From: Phallus indusiatus
Lineage: Eukaryota; Basidiomycota; Agaricomycetes; Phallales; Phallaceae
Assembly: GCA_027605045.1 (NCBI GenBank)
Contig: JAQFWX010000010.1
Span: 1,120,879 to 1,184,878 of the forward strand
DNA length: 64,000 nucleotides
Direction of reading: 5' to 3'
Shown here: piece by piece, positions 21,523 to 32,243 of the stretch
Layout of the letters: every line of letters starts with the position of its first letter
Position numbering within the stretch: the stretch's first letter is position 1
Translations under genes and position numbers: made by a program
The notes under the pieces: model-generated
What the model was told of the DNA's origin: nothing
Seen by the model: the letters and a program-made list of their open reading frames with translations, nothing else
Databases searched by the model: none

Positions 21523-22429
21523 TGTAACGTTTCGTTACTTTTTATAGTGTACCGCGTACAGTACACAAGTTTTATCACGCTGTAGTTTCACACCACGAAT
21601 AACAGACCAAGGGTGCTGTATTTTTTATGGTGTAAAACAAAATGCATGTGCTGAATCAGCACGCGCGTAGCTACTACTAATGTATAGTTATTACATAATG
21701 GCTCGCCGCGACGCGTTAAGCGCCTCTGTTATTAGAGTAAGTAATAGTAACTACTGCAGAGGTAGTGTGGCCACGGTTTGGTTTTCGGACCGAACCGAAC
21801 CGAACCGAACCGAACCGAAAAAAAGACCGAAATGAACCGATTTATCAGTTCGGTTCGGTTCGGTCTTTCAAACGGTTCGGTTCACGGTTCGGAAATTTTT
21901 GAAAAATTGCCGAACCGATAGGAACCATTTCGAACCGGTTCAGAAACCGAGTCACATATTGCTATATAACTGAGTCAAAATGGTGAATGTTGTCGTGATT
22001 TTTTTTTTATTTTGGCTCTAGAGAGCTCAAAAATTGCCCAAAATGGGAATAAAAAAATATGTCATAAATATTTTTCGAATATCTAGAAGATAAGTTGGGC
22101 GCTTAAATAGGCGCCCGTGTTACATAAGCAAAAAAAACTGTCCAAAATCATCTAAATTCGTTGAAATCTAGAAAATTTCAAGTACTATTGTGAACCGGTT
22201 CGAACCACTGAACCGAACCAATAAAAACCGAACCGAACCGAACCAATGTAAAACGGTTCAGTTCAGCAAAATTTCCCGAACCGAACCATCGGTTCGGTTT
22301 TCGGTTCGGCAAAAAGTGTCAAAAAACCGGACCGAACCGAACCGCGGCCACACTATGCAGAGGGCGAAGCCCTCTGCATATGCCTAAGTGGCATATACTC
22401 AATCCACCGCATGCGGTGGATCCATTACA
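21523..22429 (-). repeat. 5' LTR of element C, split by a hAT MITE
   Basis: Plus-strand ends are TGTAACGTTTCGTTACTTTTT and GGATCCATTACA. Without the MITE and its duplication it is 306 bp. It matches the 3' LTR with scattered changes. The hairpin GCAGAGGGC/GCCCTCTGC has loop GAA here and TTC in the 3' LTR, so it is inverted. The adjoining leader 21493-21522 is outside the LTR. Confidence 0.9.
21763..22355. mobile_element. hAT-type MITE (593 bp) with GAACC repeats, TSD TGCAGAGG
   Basis: Ends TAGTGTGGCCACGG and CCGCGGCCACACTA. The 8-bp duplication TGCAGAGG is at 21755-21762 and 22356-22363. The arms are tandem CCGAA/GAACC words, and the core is shared with the MITE at 18652. It landed in the stem of one LTR hairpin of element C. 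No ORF. Confidence 0.92.
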
Positions 22430-22809
22430 GTTTGCTTGACATGCAAACCATCAAGCAGACTTTGAACAGAGACCAAGTTTGCTTAGAGTTTCCTACTGTT
22501 TCAAACTTTGCACAAACTCTCAATTTGATCAGAGTTTACTTGGGTAAGCAGATTTTATACAAATTTTCTGATAAATCTTGATTGAATGTTATGTGGATGT
22601 TATGCAGATGCTGAACAAGCAATCTGCTCAAGGTTTTCACATAATTTGCATCAAAATCTATTCATAAGATGCTTAGCCAAGCAAACTTCTATCAAACCCA
22701 AAGTCTTCACAAAGTTTGATTTATCCAGAAAACCTTGAGTAGACTGGGTCTCTGCTTGGAGTTTGCTTAATAGTTTGCATGTCAAGCAAACTTTCCTATG
22801 TCTCCAGTG

Positions 22810-24746
22810 GATGAAGGTATGACTCGTCTAAGCCTTCAACATGGGAATGTATATTAGCAGAAATAAATTCTTCCATTTTTCTTCGAAACATCGGGTCACT
22901 GGAGACATAGGAAAGTTTACTTAATATGCAAACCACCAAGCAGACTTTGAACAGAGACCAAGTTTGCTTGGAGTTTCCTACTGTTCCAAACTTTGAACAA
23001 ACTCTCAATTTGTTCAGAGTTTACTTGTATAAGTAGATTTTATACAAATTTTCTGACAAACCTTAATTGAATGTTATGTGGATGTCATGCAGATGCTGAA
23101 CAAGCAATCTGCTCAAGGTTTCCATATAATTTGCATCATAATCTATTCATAGGATGCTTAGCCAAGCAAACCTCTTTCAAACTTGAAGTTTTCACAAAGT
23201 TTGATCTGTCCAGGAGGCTTTAAGCAAACTGGGTCTCTGCTTAGAGTTTGTTTGATGGTTTGCATGTCAAGCAAACTTTCCTATGTCTCCAGTGGGTCTT
23301 GCAACAGCGCTATCATTTGTTTACCGGTAGGTGATCCGTGTAACCAAATAATCAGATGAGCGTGCAACGATCCACGTCCTTGTGCTTCAATAGATCCCAT
23401 ATATGCTTCCGTGATCCCGAATACTCCCATTTCTCGTTTCAATTGGGCTGTGTTGGATATTTTGATACCTAGTAAAATCTCAAAGAAGTATTTCATCATC
23501 AAGAAAAATGCTTTCGTTGCCACAACAGGATTTTCCGCTGCATTCCTGGTCATATGTTCGGGAGATGGTTCTGAACCATTATTGAGGTTATCCATGTCTA
23601 CAGGCTCCCCCAAGAATATCTGAACGAGGGGATCTTTCATATCAGAAAAGTTGATCGTCATCCAAAGGGATGGAGGGCCCTTCATCATCGTCATCCCGTA
23701 TATTCTCGACCTGAGTTTTTGCCGGTTCTCGTCTGTGCCTCTAACACTGCGCCGAGTAGCCATGATCAACTGCCTGAGTTTCTTGATCTTCTTATCTGTC
23801 ACGATTTCACCCCTGCTCTCTTTGTCGGTAGCCACCAATAAATCTTTGGCACTGATTTGTTTGAATAAATGTTCGTATTTCGCAAAGTCTTGCTTTGAGA
23901 CCTATGGTCAATCGTCAATACTTTTTGTATGAGGTGGAGTGTATTCTCACCTGTAAACCTGCTGCTTGACAAACCTCCCGCTTTTGCAACACGTTGAAGA
24001 CTTGGCTCATAAACGTCATGTTTTTGGCAAAACGTCCGTCGTGGTACCGTAACGCCCATGCTGCGTGTTCTGCATAAGATACTGTCCTAGTACGACTGGT
24101 TTCAAAACCACCGGCCCCATATGGAAAAAGGTATGGAAACGCTCCTAACAGATGATTAGGGTTTTCTTCTGTTCCAGCGAAAATATTTCCTCCCTGGTCA
24201 CGGCGTGGATATTCGTTAACATAATGTGTTCCTCTCTGATATAGATATGGTGGTTCGTCACTGTCTTTGCTCAACGAATTGTTAACACCATGGAAAAATA
24301 ATTCTTCTGGATGTAGATCGGTTCCATTAACGTCCACAACTGCAGATTCATGTAGCGGAATGATATCAGGATCTGTTAAGGTGACATAATGCGTAAGCTA
24401 TCCGACTATTCCCATGCCAAAGAAACCAATGCACTCACCGACATCATTCCCTGCTTCATTCTCCAATGACATTTCATTCTCTAATATTTCCAGATCCTCT
24501 GTTTGAGCAATGTTCAAATCGGCTTCCATTGAAAGAGAATCAAAATCGGAAACATAAGTCTCGTGTTCTTTTTCAGCCATTGAAACATCGTTCAGAACGC
24601 GAATGTTGTCCGATATGGATTCTGGGATATCATCTTCGGGTATTGATACAAGCACACTCTCATCTATTGATATACTGGAATAGAAAGGATTGTTCTCTTT
24701 CAACCAAAGTAGTGCTGCCCTAATCCGACCCCGACGCAGTTGAAAA
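22810..24746 (-). pseudogene. Helitron Rep-domain segment
   Basis: Minus-strand continuation of the Helitron gene. The start of this piece (24703 downward) reads WLKENNPFYSSISIDE, then an in-frame TAG at about 24400. Next are DLHPEELFFHGVNN and PYLFPYGAGGFE (about 24100-24330), a GT-AG intron at 23902-23950, and the Helitron_like_N block ending MGVFGITEAYMGSIEAQGRG / LHAHLIIWLHG (about 23330-23440). That block holds the HUH-type His-rich motif of the Rep nuclease. MITE copy 2 (22899-23294) splits it, and the frame resumes as FRRKMEEFI. The gene continues beyond MITE copy 1 at 3818. The nonsense codon and insertions make it non-functional. Confidence 0.85.
22899..23294. mobile_element. CACTG-ended MITE copy 2 (396 bp), TSD GGT
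   Basis: CACTGGAGACATAGGAAAG at one end and its complement at the other; GGT at 22896-22898 and 23295-23297. Same family as 3819-22809 and 30183-30580. Interior repeats GTTTGCTT/AAGCAAAC words. No ORF. Confidence 0.93.
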
Positions 24747-24751
24747 AGACC

Positions 24752-25146
24752 TGTTAGGGCTACTCAGCTCACACTAGAGGGAGGGGATCCTAAGTACTAT
24801 ATTGGACAATAACTATACTACTCACCTAGAGGGAGGGGATCCTAAGAGAACAAGCTTAGGGACCCTCACTCTAAATACAGCTACTATATACATAAAACGA
24901 TGACGCGGCGTGCGGCCCTGACACAGCTAAGTGCCAGGCGCCCAAGCCGAACCTAAGCGACATGATGTCACGGGCATCACGCCGGGTACGAGCGCGCGAC
25001 GCGCGCGAGTAGAGAAGGTGAAATAGAGACAGAACCAAGAAATGGAAAGTAAAAGTAAAATACGGAAATGATAAATGGAATAGAAATGAAATGATGCTGA
25101 TGATAATAAATAGGAAAATGAGAGACAGTGGTAGTGTACCCTGACA
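24752..25146 (-). repeat. Solo LTR, family gamma (395 bp), TSD AGACC
   Basis: Begins TGTTAGGGCTACTCAGCTC and ends GTACCCTGACA; AGACC at 24747-24751 and 25147-25151. It splits the Helitron gene; the frame passes from RTLKGL to FQLRRGRIR in register. Confidence 0.93.
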
Positions 25147-26099
25147 AGACCCTTCAATGTCCTTTCGGGAAATCGGTTACGCCTTACGAGTGTGATGGAG
25201 ATGAGAGATGCCAACACATCTGGTTTCCGAGGGAGCAACTGTCCTGTCGTTAACTCTGCCATTCGATGAGGTGCTAATCTATATGTCGAAACGTTGCCGC
25301 GCAGCTTTTCACTGACAAATCTGCTCCGTCCTGCCGATGTCGTCTTGGGATAAAGTTTGTAAACGTATACAGCTGGATAGAAGACTGATATAAGGAGACG
25401 TTCGGGCACCATTAATACCTCTAGCTGAAATGGAACTTCACCGATCCACATATTGTTTGCGAGACTAAACCTCGGGATTTTCTGCACTTGCAACTCCTGA
25501 ATGCATTGTTGACAAACGGTAGCACTCCATGAAGGGCCCAACAAGGTCAATCCGCATTGCTCTAAGAGCAATCCTTCAACGAGTTTGTGACCGGCATGAG
25601 GCGTAGTCGGCCTTAATAGGTCTTGGTTAGGAATTTCATTGATGGGTATTTGTTTCGTATCGACAATGGTAAATGATCCAGCGCAACAAGAGCATATGAC
25701 AGGTTTAACCTGACTCATTGAAGTGGCATCGATGAACCATCATAAAATGTCCTGGCGTACTTCGTCTCCCACATCGACCAAGAAGTCGTCTGACGATGCG
25801 ATAAATTCGAAACTTCGGTGTCATTCGATAATGGATTCCTCTAGTCTCCTCTTTCTCTCTGCCAACTTTTTCAAGCACATCATGTCCTCCCTCTCCTCTC
25901 GTATCTTCCTTCTTTCTTCAACAAGTGCCCTACCCCGTGATTCCAAGTCTGTTTGGATTTCCTCATCCAACCTTCTTAAGTGCTCAAAAAAATTCGCCCA
26001 TGTTCTGACGGACTTGAGAGACCAATATATACTAGGATTCAATGACTTCACATCTTGAAAGGTCAGATGACGCCAAGGTTCTGAATTTTGGGATTTCAT
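25147..26099 (-). pseudogene. Helitron gene, N-terminal segment
   Basis: Minus-strand coding region from about 26099. A charged, probably coiled-coil stretch (RLDEEIQTDLESRG, EERRKIREERED) is followed by ASSDDFLVDVGDEVRQDIL and then SQVKPVICSCC (a CxCC zinc-like cluster near 25690), CxxC (VCQQCIQEL near 25500) and FSLANNMWIGEVP near 25450. This order matches the Cys-rich N-terminal part of fungal Helitron proteins. Two in-frame TGA codons lie near 25745 and 25820, so it is decayed. The true start is uncertain. Confidence 0.7.
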
Positions 26100-26275
26100 C
26101 AGCTGTGTTGGTAGACGAGTGTGTTCTCAAAATTTTTCACAACTATGTCTTTGGCTGAGAATTTGGCTTGATCACTTTTTATAATCAGGTACAATAATAG
26201 CTCTGGTTATAAATTAACTCTTTCTGTGCAATTAGCTCCTCTTTATTTTCTAATTTTCGTCTACACGATATCCAC

Positions 26276-27176
26276 ATGATGGACCGCCCGTTCGACTGCG
26301 TCGTGTCTGACATGCGTGTCAACTATGGACATCCCGAAAATTTCAGCATCGTCAATGACTGGGAAAAGTAAAAGATGTTCTATCAAACATGAAAGTGGGC
26401 TAACTGGTAATCTTCCAGGTTACGATGGGATATTCGCAATGGTTATGTTGACTTGGTCTATGAGCATAACAGTTTCAAACGAGGCATCATTAAAGTCTCT
26501 GGTTGGGTGGAAAATAGCAGTCTCCTCAGCATCGACATCGAGAAACCTTTTTACTCCCGCTTGGGAAATGCAACACTTACAGACATTCAAAACTGCAATA
26601 ACAAAGGGTTTATGACAATGTTAGCAAACAAGATTGAAGATCTTTCTCATTTAACTGGGAAATCAGTCGACAATACCATCCAATCTGGTGACGATCTGGT
26701 AATACATCATCCTTTGTACAAACGTGTTCCTGCATACAGTAAAAATACTTTTTTATATCTCGTATGTTAACTATTAATCATTCTCCAATTGTAATCTAAA
26801 ACTTGGCAGATATACTTCAAAGGTGTCAACACATTGACAAGAACGCAGCATGTTGTGCTACTGTAAAAACAGGCAATATTAATGGTATGTGTAAACCTTT
26901 TCCTAAGCCTTCTGTTCTCTCAACTTCGCAGACACTGTCGTCACATGTTGGAATGACAATGAGTACCCAAAATTGGTGTACAACAGCTCAGGTAGAGAAT
27001 ACGAACCAAATCCCGCTTTTGTTTGGTTTAACACCGACCACCTTCTTCACACTTGTGAAGTTGATATCACCTTGAAGAACAACTATGTTTCCAGTTACTT
27101 CTCCATCAACGGTTTTGTCTCAAATGATAAAATCGAATTGTATGCTTTTGACAAATTTTGGGAGTTATTATATTAA
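26276..27176 (+). CDS. Hypothetical protein, 243 aa, four exons
   Basis: Exons are 26276-26367, 26419-26738, 26810-26884 and 26932-27176. All introns are GT-AG (51, 71 and 47 bp), and the exons sum to 244 codons in one frame. It starts MMDRPFDCVVSDMRVN. I recognise no domain. Visible features are a block VSGWVENSSLLSIDIE, several Cys residues in the third quarter (RCQHIDKNAACCAT, VVTCWND) and no signal peptide or membrane span. It lies head-to-head with the N-terminus of the Helitron gene, 177 bp apart, so it could be a neighbour or a captured gene. The clean splice sites argue for a real gene. Confidence 0.65.
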
Positions 27177-27454
27177 CTCATGATGTACATACACAAACTC
27201 ATACGACATATTGCACGTGAGAAAACATTGTGTATATAGATGGGAATTATTATATTAACTGATAGTGGAGGCTGACGAACTCATATGACTTTTTGCTTGT
27301 GAGAATATGACATGTTATGGGTGGGAAAAAAAGGGACAGCGTTGGATCCCTGACATAGTTAAGCCAATAGTTGCTCCACATAGATTAAAGAAAAAAAATT
27401 TTTAATTGTGTAGGTGTTAATTACATCGCAAACTTCATTGCTATTGTACGAATA

Positions 27455-29388
27455 CTAGTTACGCAACCTTTTCGATGGTGAGCCTTGTTTGTCAGGTGTC
27501 AAAGGTCCATCAAAGATGGAACGCCTTTTGAGAGGGCTCTCCGGTGCTTTCTGAAGGATACTAATATCCACCACCTCTGCGGAAAAAGAGTTGACATCTT
27601 CCTTATCAAACAAGTGGTTCACGAGATGGAATTGAACTTGAACGACTGATCCTTTCATGGTCTTGGGAACGTCAGGGGGTTGAACAAATTGATCGTTTTG
27701 GTCCCACACAAACAAGGGTTGCATAGCATACTGGTCCCTAATCGTAGAGTAGGTGTCCGACTGTCCTTGTGTCAACTCGAAAGCGCTCTCATCGAGTGGA
27801 GAATCCATGATTTCTTTGGATGAGACGTCGGCTGGTTCTTCTGAGATATAACGGACTTTGTCCTTGTCATTGCCACCTCTCTTTTTGTCCTAAAACGTAC
27901 TTAATTCCCTCTGTATCAACATATACTTTATTACTCACGCATGCTTTGAAAACTGAGGATGTGAAGTTCAACCTGGTTATGGCTTTCGTGCAGTCTTGGT
28001 CAAAGATGTGAACCGGTGGTTTCTTCCACAGTTTTTTGACGTGGTAGTTGACGAATGCAATGGCCTGCTTATATACTTCGGAATACTCGGGTTTAACAGG
28101 CTCCCCACCTACAAATCTGTACTTGGCACCGGTCAATGAGTAGACCCCATTATAGTTGCCCAATGCTCCTACGAACAATCTATAAAAATTGGTTATATAA
28201 TTGTCAAGATCGGTGTTCCGGACAAATCCCGGATATTTCCGGACTACTACGAAACACGTAACTAGAATACGGAGGAGTACGGAGAGAGGGACTTGGCTTC
28301 AGCTTATATGCTGCGCCCACTCGCCCAGCTTACGATATCCCTCAATTTCAGAGAACGAGGAAGTACGTAGCTAGTACGTATGAGTACGACGTCAAGAACG
28401 TAACGTCGAACTCTGAGTCTACACCGTCAGATGACGGCTAGAACTCTGAGTACGAGATAGTACGCAACAAGTACGCACTGGAGCTCGCGAGTACGGAGTA
28501 AGAACTGAGGCAGAACTAGAGACGGAAAGTAACTAATATTCAGACTGCCTTTTCCTAGTCAAAAACTAGGATTTAAATACAAAAGAGTACGGACAAAAAT
28601 GGAAATGTCAACGAGTATGGAACAAAGGGATTTAACATGAAAGAAGCAGGCGGAGATGTGAATCAGATGAATAGGACTTCTCGTCCCTTGTGGTGATGTG
28701 ATATGAAAAAGGCTACCTTCACCAGGTACGAAATGAAGTACGGAGTTAAGTACAGAGATCGGTAATAGTAAACCACCGTAATAAAGTGGGAAGTTTATCG
28801 GAGTCCCGGGTTTGGATTCCAGGTCACGCGGGATGTGACAATAATGTGTAAATGCTGAGATAAATGTTTGGTTTACCTGTATGACATGACATGAAAAACT
28901 CCAACAATGTCCAAAGGGCGATTATTTCTCATATCATACAGGATATGAGAGCTTTCACCGCGAGGTTTAACCCATTGGACTGCGTCTGTTTGGAGGACCG
29001 GATCACCAACAAAACCTGCATACATTTGGGTTCGAGCGAATAGCTTTTCTTCCACTGATAGATAAACATTCCCGGATGGAGAGGATCCTACAGTAGACGC
29101 ATTTTCGGTGGCAATAATAGAGCCTTCAGTGTCCTTGCTCGCATCACCATTTGCATTGGTAGAACCTACAATTGTAGTCATAAAAACTTCTCATAACTTA
29201 CTGTTATCTCCTTCATTCGTAACTGGTTTCTCAACGGCACTGCTCGTGTCACCGTTTGAGTTGGTAGAACCTAAAAGTGTAGTCAATGTTTATTCATATG
29301 GAAAACCTTCTCATAACTTACTGTTGTCCCCAAGATTTGTAACTGATTTCTCAGCAGCACTCTTCTCACTTTGTCGAGTATAAGGCAT
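27455..29388 (-). CDS. Hypothetical protein, 366 aa, five exons, with a duplicated exon
   Basis: Exons on the minus strand are 29388-29322, 29270-29202, 29165-28877, 28179-27939 and 27889-27455, totalling 1101 nt in one frame. It starts MPYTRQSEKS. The N-terminal part is Ser/Asn-rich: exon 2 repeats the start of exon 3 (SSTNSNGD vs SSTNANGD) with similar introns, so a short exon-intron unit was duplicated. The middle has LFVGALGNYNGVYSLTGAKY and the C-terminal third has VQVQFHLVNHLF and a basic tail SPSKRLRN. I cannot name the family; the C-terminal beta-rich stretch could be nucleic-acid binding, which is a guess. A solo LTR sits in intron 3 and need not disturb the protein. Confidence 0.7.
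28202..28840. repeat. Solo LTR, family epsilon (639 bp), TSD ATAAT, inside an intron
   Basis: Begins TGTCAAGATCGGTG and ends GGGATGTGACA; ATAAT at 28197-28201 and 28841-28845. Rich in GTACG-type words. Unrelated to the other LTRs here. It lies within intron 3 (28180-28876) of the gene at 27455-29388. Confidence 0.85.
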
Positions 29389-29437
29389 GGAACTGGCACA
29401 AAAAGCTGGGGTTCGCCTGCAAAACCAGGTAGGGGAC

Positions 29438-29830
29438 TGTTAGGGCTACTCAGCTCACACTAGAGGGAGGGGATCCTAAGGTAAATATATTGGGGGAGAA
29501 CTAACTACTCACCTAGAGGGAGGGGATCCTAAGAGAACAAGCTTAGGGACCCTCACTCTAGGGACTGCGACTATATACATGAAAAACGATAGCGCGGCAT
29601 GCGGCCCTGACACAGCTAAGTGCCAGACGCCCAAACCGAACATAAGCGACGTGACGCCGTAGGCGTCACGCCGGGTACGAGCGCGCGCAAGTAGAGAAAG
29701 TGGAATAGAGACAGAGGGAGCAAACGGAGGGTGGAGATAATATATGGGAAATATAAATAAAGTAGAGGGGAATATATACCGATGATAATAAATGAGGAAA
29801 AATGAGGGGACGCGGTAGCGTACCCTGACA
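29438..29830 (-). repeat. Solo LTR, family gamma (393 bp), TSD GGGAC
   Basis: Begins TGTTAGGGCTACTCAGCTC and ends GTACCCTGACA; GGGAC at 29433-29437 and 29831-29835. It is 50 bp upstream of the start codon at 29388, same strand, so it could influence that promoter. Confidence 0.93.
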
Positions 29831-30182
29831 GGGACAATCCCACTTAATATCTGAATCAGATGTGAATTTTCGGATTTTTACTAAGCATAATGCCTCCCGT
29901 GAAGTCCGAATCAGAGATAACGTGAATGTCTGCAAAATTGAGAGAAATATTAGGGCTGGGGGTCAATGGCCGGGTCGAATCGTAAATAATGGTAAAGCGA
30001 AAAAAAAGACTCATTCGCGGCTTACATTTTTTCGTGTTCATCATGGATGCTCCCTCAGCTTTGACCCATATTGCACGAGACAGTGATAATGCGAGTACGA
30101 TCCTGCAGGAGCTATGTCTGCCAGACGTGGTTCTTTTACACAAGTTATCTCCAAGCTGTCGGAAACATACAAGTGTTTTCTT

Positions 30183-30580
30183 CACTGGAGACATAGGAAA
30201 GTTTGCTTAACATGCAAACCATTAAGCAAACTCTAAGCAGAGACCTAGTTTGTCTAAAGTTTTCTGGATGGATCAAACTTTGTGAAAACTTTGAGTTTGA
30301 TAGAAGTTTGCTTGGCTAAGCATCCTATGAATAGATTTTGATGCAAATTATATGGAAACCTTGAGCAGATTGCTTGTTCAGTATCTGCATAACATCCACA
30401 TAACATTTAATTAAGGTTTGTCAGAAAATTTGTATAAAATCTACTTACACAAGTAAACTCTGAACAAATTGAGAGTTTGTACAAAGTTTGAAACAGTGGA
30501 AAACCCCAAGCAAACTAGGTCTCTGCTTGAAGTTTGCTTAATGGTTTGTATGTCAAGCAAACTTTCCTATGTCTCCAGTG
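30183..30580. mobile_element. CACTG-ended MITE copy 3 (398 bp), TSD CTT
   Basis: Ends CACTGGAGACATAGGAAAG and its complement; CTT at 30180-30182 and 30581-30583. It is the intact reference for copies 1 and 2. Inserted in the gene at 30043; the frame is in register across it. Confidence 0.93.
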
Positions 30581-31004
30581 CTTAGGCCAAAATCTATCTC
30601 TACAGAAAACCTTAGAGAACTTTTTTGCAGGCGAGGAAGAATACAATACCTTCTTGTATCTGCAAAAAGCGACGGACTTTTATATATCAGGGTCCCAAGC
30701 TCTTCAATTTTTTTTGAATGTCTCTTGGCCTACTTCGGATCTGGACCTGTACTGTTGGCCAAAATCAATGCAAACGATAATACACTTCTTGGGGTTGATC
30801 GGCTACAAAAACATTCAATTGGGTGTGGCACGGGCTTCTTCTTATTACACAGAAGGGGAAATAGAAAGCGTGCATGTACTCGCAAAGTCAGTCGGCGACT
30901 CCGTTAAACGAATTGAGGTTGTCACGGCTACACACAGCCCGTTGAATACGATTCTAAACTTCCATTCAAGTGAGTTACATTATTTCACGACATGGATGTA
31001 TACT

Positions 31005-32198
31005 CACTGGAGGCATTGTAGGGTTTAGCCAAAAAAAGGATCCTCAGAAAATTATAGTTCGAGGTATAGACTATTGATGATTTACCAAACTGCACAATTA
31101 TATTATAACTAATACTCAGATTAAAGGATTCTGGCTTGCAAAATCATCAGTATGCTGTTATTATTATCTTAGCTAAATTCTATAATTATTTTTACTTATA
31201 TAACACTATGAATAACTTTCTCTATTCAGTCAAACAGTATACAAACTAAAACATATATTATTATTAACCATAGTGGAAAATTATATATTCAAGTTGATAT
31301 GATTACTTGTCAATATAGTATTTTATTAAAATTTTGAGGGAGTGGGAAATATTGAGTTTCTGTGTAATTCAAACTTAAGGTCACAATTTGTGACATTAGA
31401 GTTTTCTCAAGATTTTCCAGGAATCCATGTATTATTAAGGTTTTCCCAGGAAAACTCTAATATTACAAAGAGTATTCTCATGCTTAAAATTAAGCTTTTC
31501 CCATGCATCCAAATTATAATAGAAATATATTCTCATAATAAATATAAACAATATTTTCAGAACATTTTTCAATATAGATGATGATAAATATAAGTTTCAC
31601 TCTGTTTATTATTTTACTGAATGGATAACATTGATCATAAGCTTATATGACAAAGAATTATTACATAATTCAACCAAGACAATTATAGCAGTATACTGAC
31701 AATTTTTCAAATCAGAATTCTGTCACGGTACGCTAGCGCCTTTTCCGATTATTCGATTCCTTCGATTTCTTTCGATTTCATTTCGTGTTACGATTTCCTT
31801 CATTTCCCGTACTTTGCCGTTTCCATTAGTTCCATCGTTTTCTCGATTTTTCGATCTCTTCGATTTTCCTCGATTTCTATCTGTATCTCCTCAGATCCCA
31901 TGGGGATCAGTCGAGCGCTTCGTATCCTGTACTTATATGCGTTTTCCCTAGAGGGGGATACCTAAGCTTGTTCTCTTAGGTTTTCCCTCCTCTAGGTGAG
32001 TAGTTAGTCGATGCCCCTCAATAGATCTTAGGTTTTCCCTCCTCTAGGTGTGTGCCCTGAGTCGCCCTAACAAATTCCTTAATCTGAGTATTAGTTATAA
32101 TATGATTGTGCAATTTGGTAAATCATCAATAGACTATACCTTGAACTATAATTTTCTTACAATCCTTTTTTTGGCTAAACCCTACAATGTCTCCAGTG
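31005..32198. mobile_element. Second CACTG-ended element family, 1194 bp with a nested solo LTR; TSD ACT
   Basis: Ends CACTGGAGGCATTGTAGGG and its complement (one base differs), with inverted repeats of about 125 bp. ACT is at 31002-31004 and 32199-32201. Without the LTR it is about 837 bp, very AT-rich and without coding capacity. It shares the terminal CACTGGAG(A/G)CAT with the smaller MITE, so the same transposase may move both. Confidence 0.9.
31721..32072 (+). repeat. Solo LTR, family alpha (352 bp), TSD AATTC
   Basis: Begins TGTCACGGTACGCTAGCG and ends GTCGCCCTAACA; AATTC at 31716-31720 and 32073-32077. TATATG at 31934 lies 30 bp before AAGCTTGTTCT at 31964. Inserted in the second CACTG element. 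Confidence 0.93.
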
Positions 32199-32243
32199 AC
32201 TCACCGCTTTAAAAGCCGCTGTAATGAATTTCGTTACGCAGGG

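Larger units (their letters stand above)
3842..22429 (-). mobile_element. Ty3/gypsy chromodomain LTR retrotransposon (element C) with an extra ORF; TSD GTTTG
   Basis: The 3' LTR is 3842-4161 and the 5' LTR is 21523-22429. GTTTG is found at 3837-3841 and 22430-22434. Gene order on the minus strand is Gag-Pol (20570 to 13069), then a third ORF (12934 to 4231), a polypurine tract (4162-4171), and the LTR. Six later insertions enlarge it to 18.6 kb; subtracting them and their target duplications leaves about 9.2 kb. The LTRs differ at several positions, so it is older than element B. All six insertions leave the reading frames in register, so the element was probably coding-competent before it was hit. 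Confidence 0.92.
3819..22809. mobile_element. CACTG-ended MITE copy 1, split by element C; TSD GAT
   Basis: The left 23 bp (CACTGGAGACATAGGATAG..., 3819-3841) and the right 375 bp (22435-22809, ending ATGTCTCCAGTG) form one 398-bp element once element C and one copy of its GTTTG duplication are removed. This is the same size as the intact copy at 30183-30580. The 3-bp duplication GAT is at 3816-3818 and 22810-22812. CACTG/CAGTG ends with a 3-bp TSD fit the CACTA (EnSpm/CMC) superfamily. No coding capacity. It interrupts the Helitron gene in frame. Confidence 0.9.

Noticed and set aside
25821..26058. Plus-strand frame over the Helitron N-terminal region
   Set aside because: The minus strand shows the conserved Helitron blocks; the plus frame has none.
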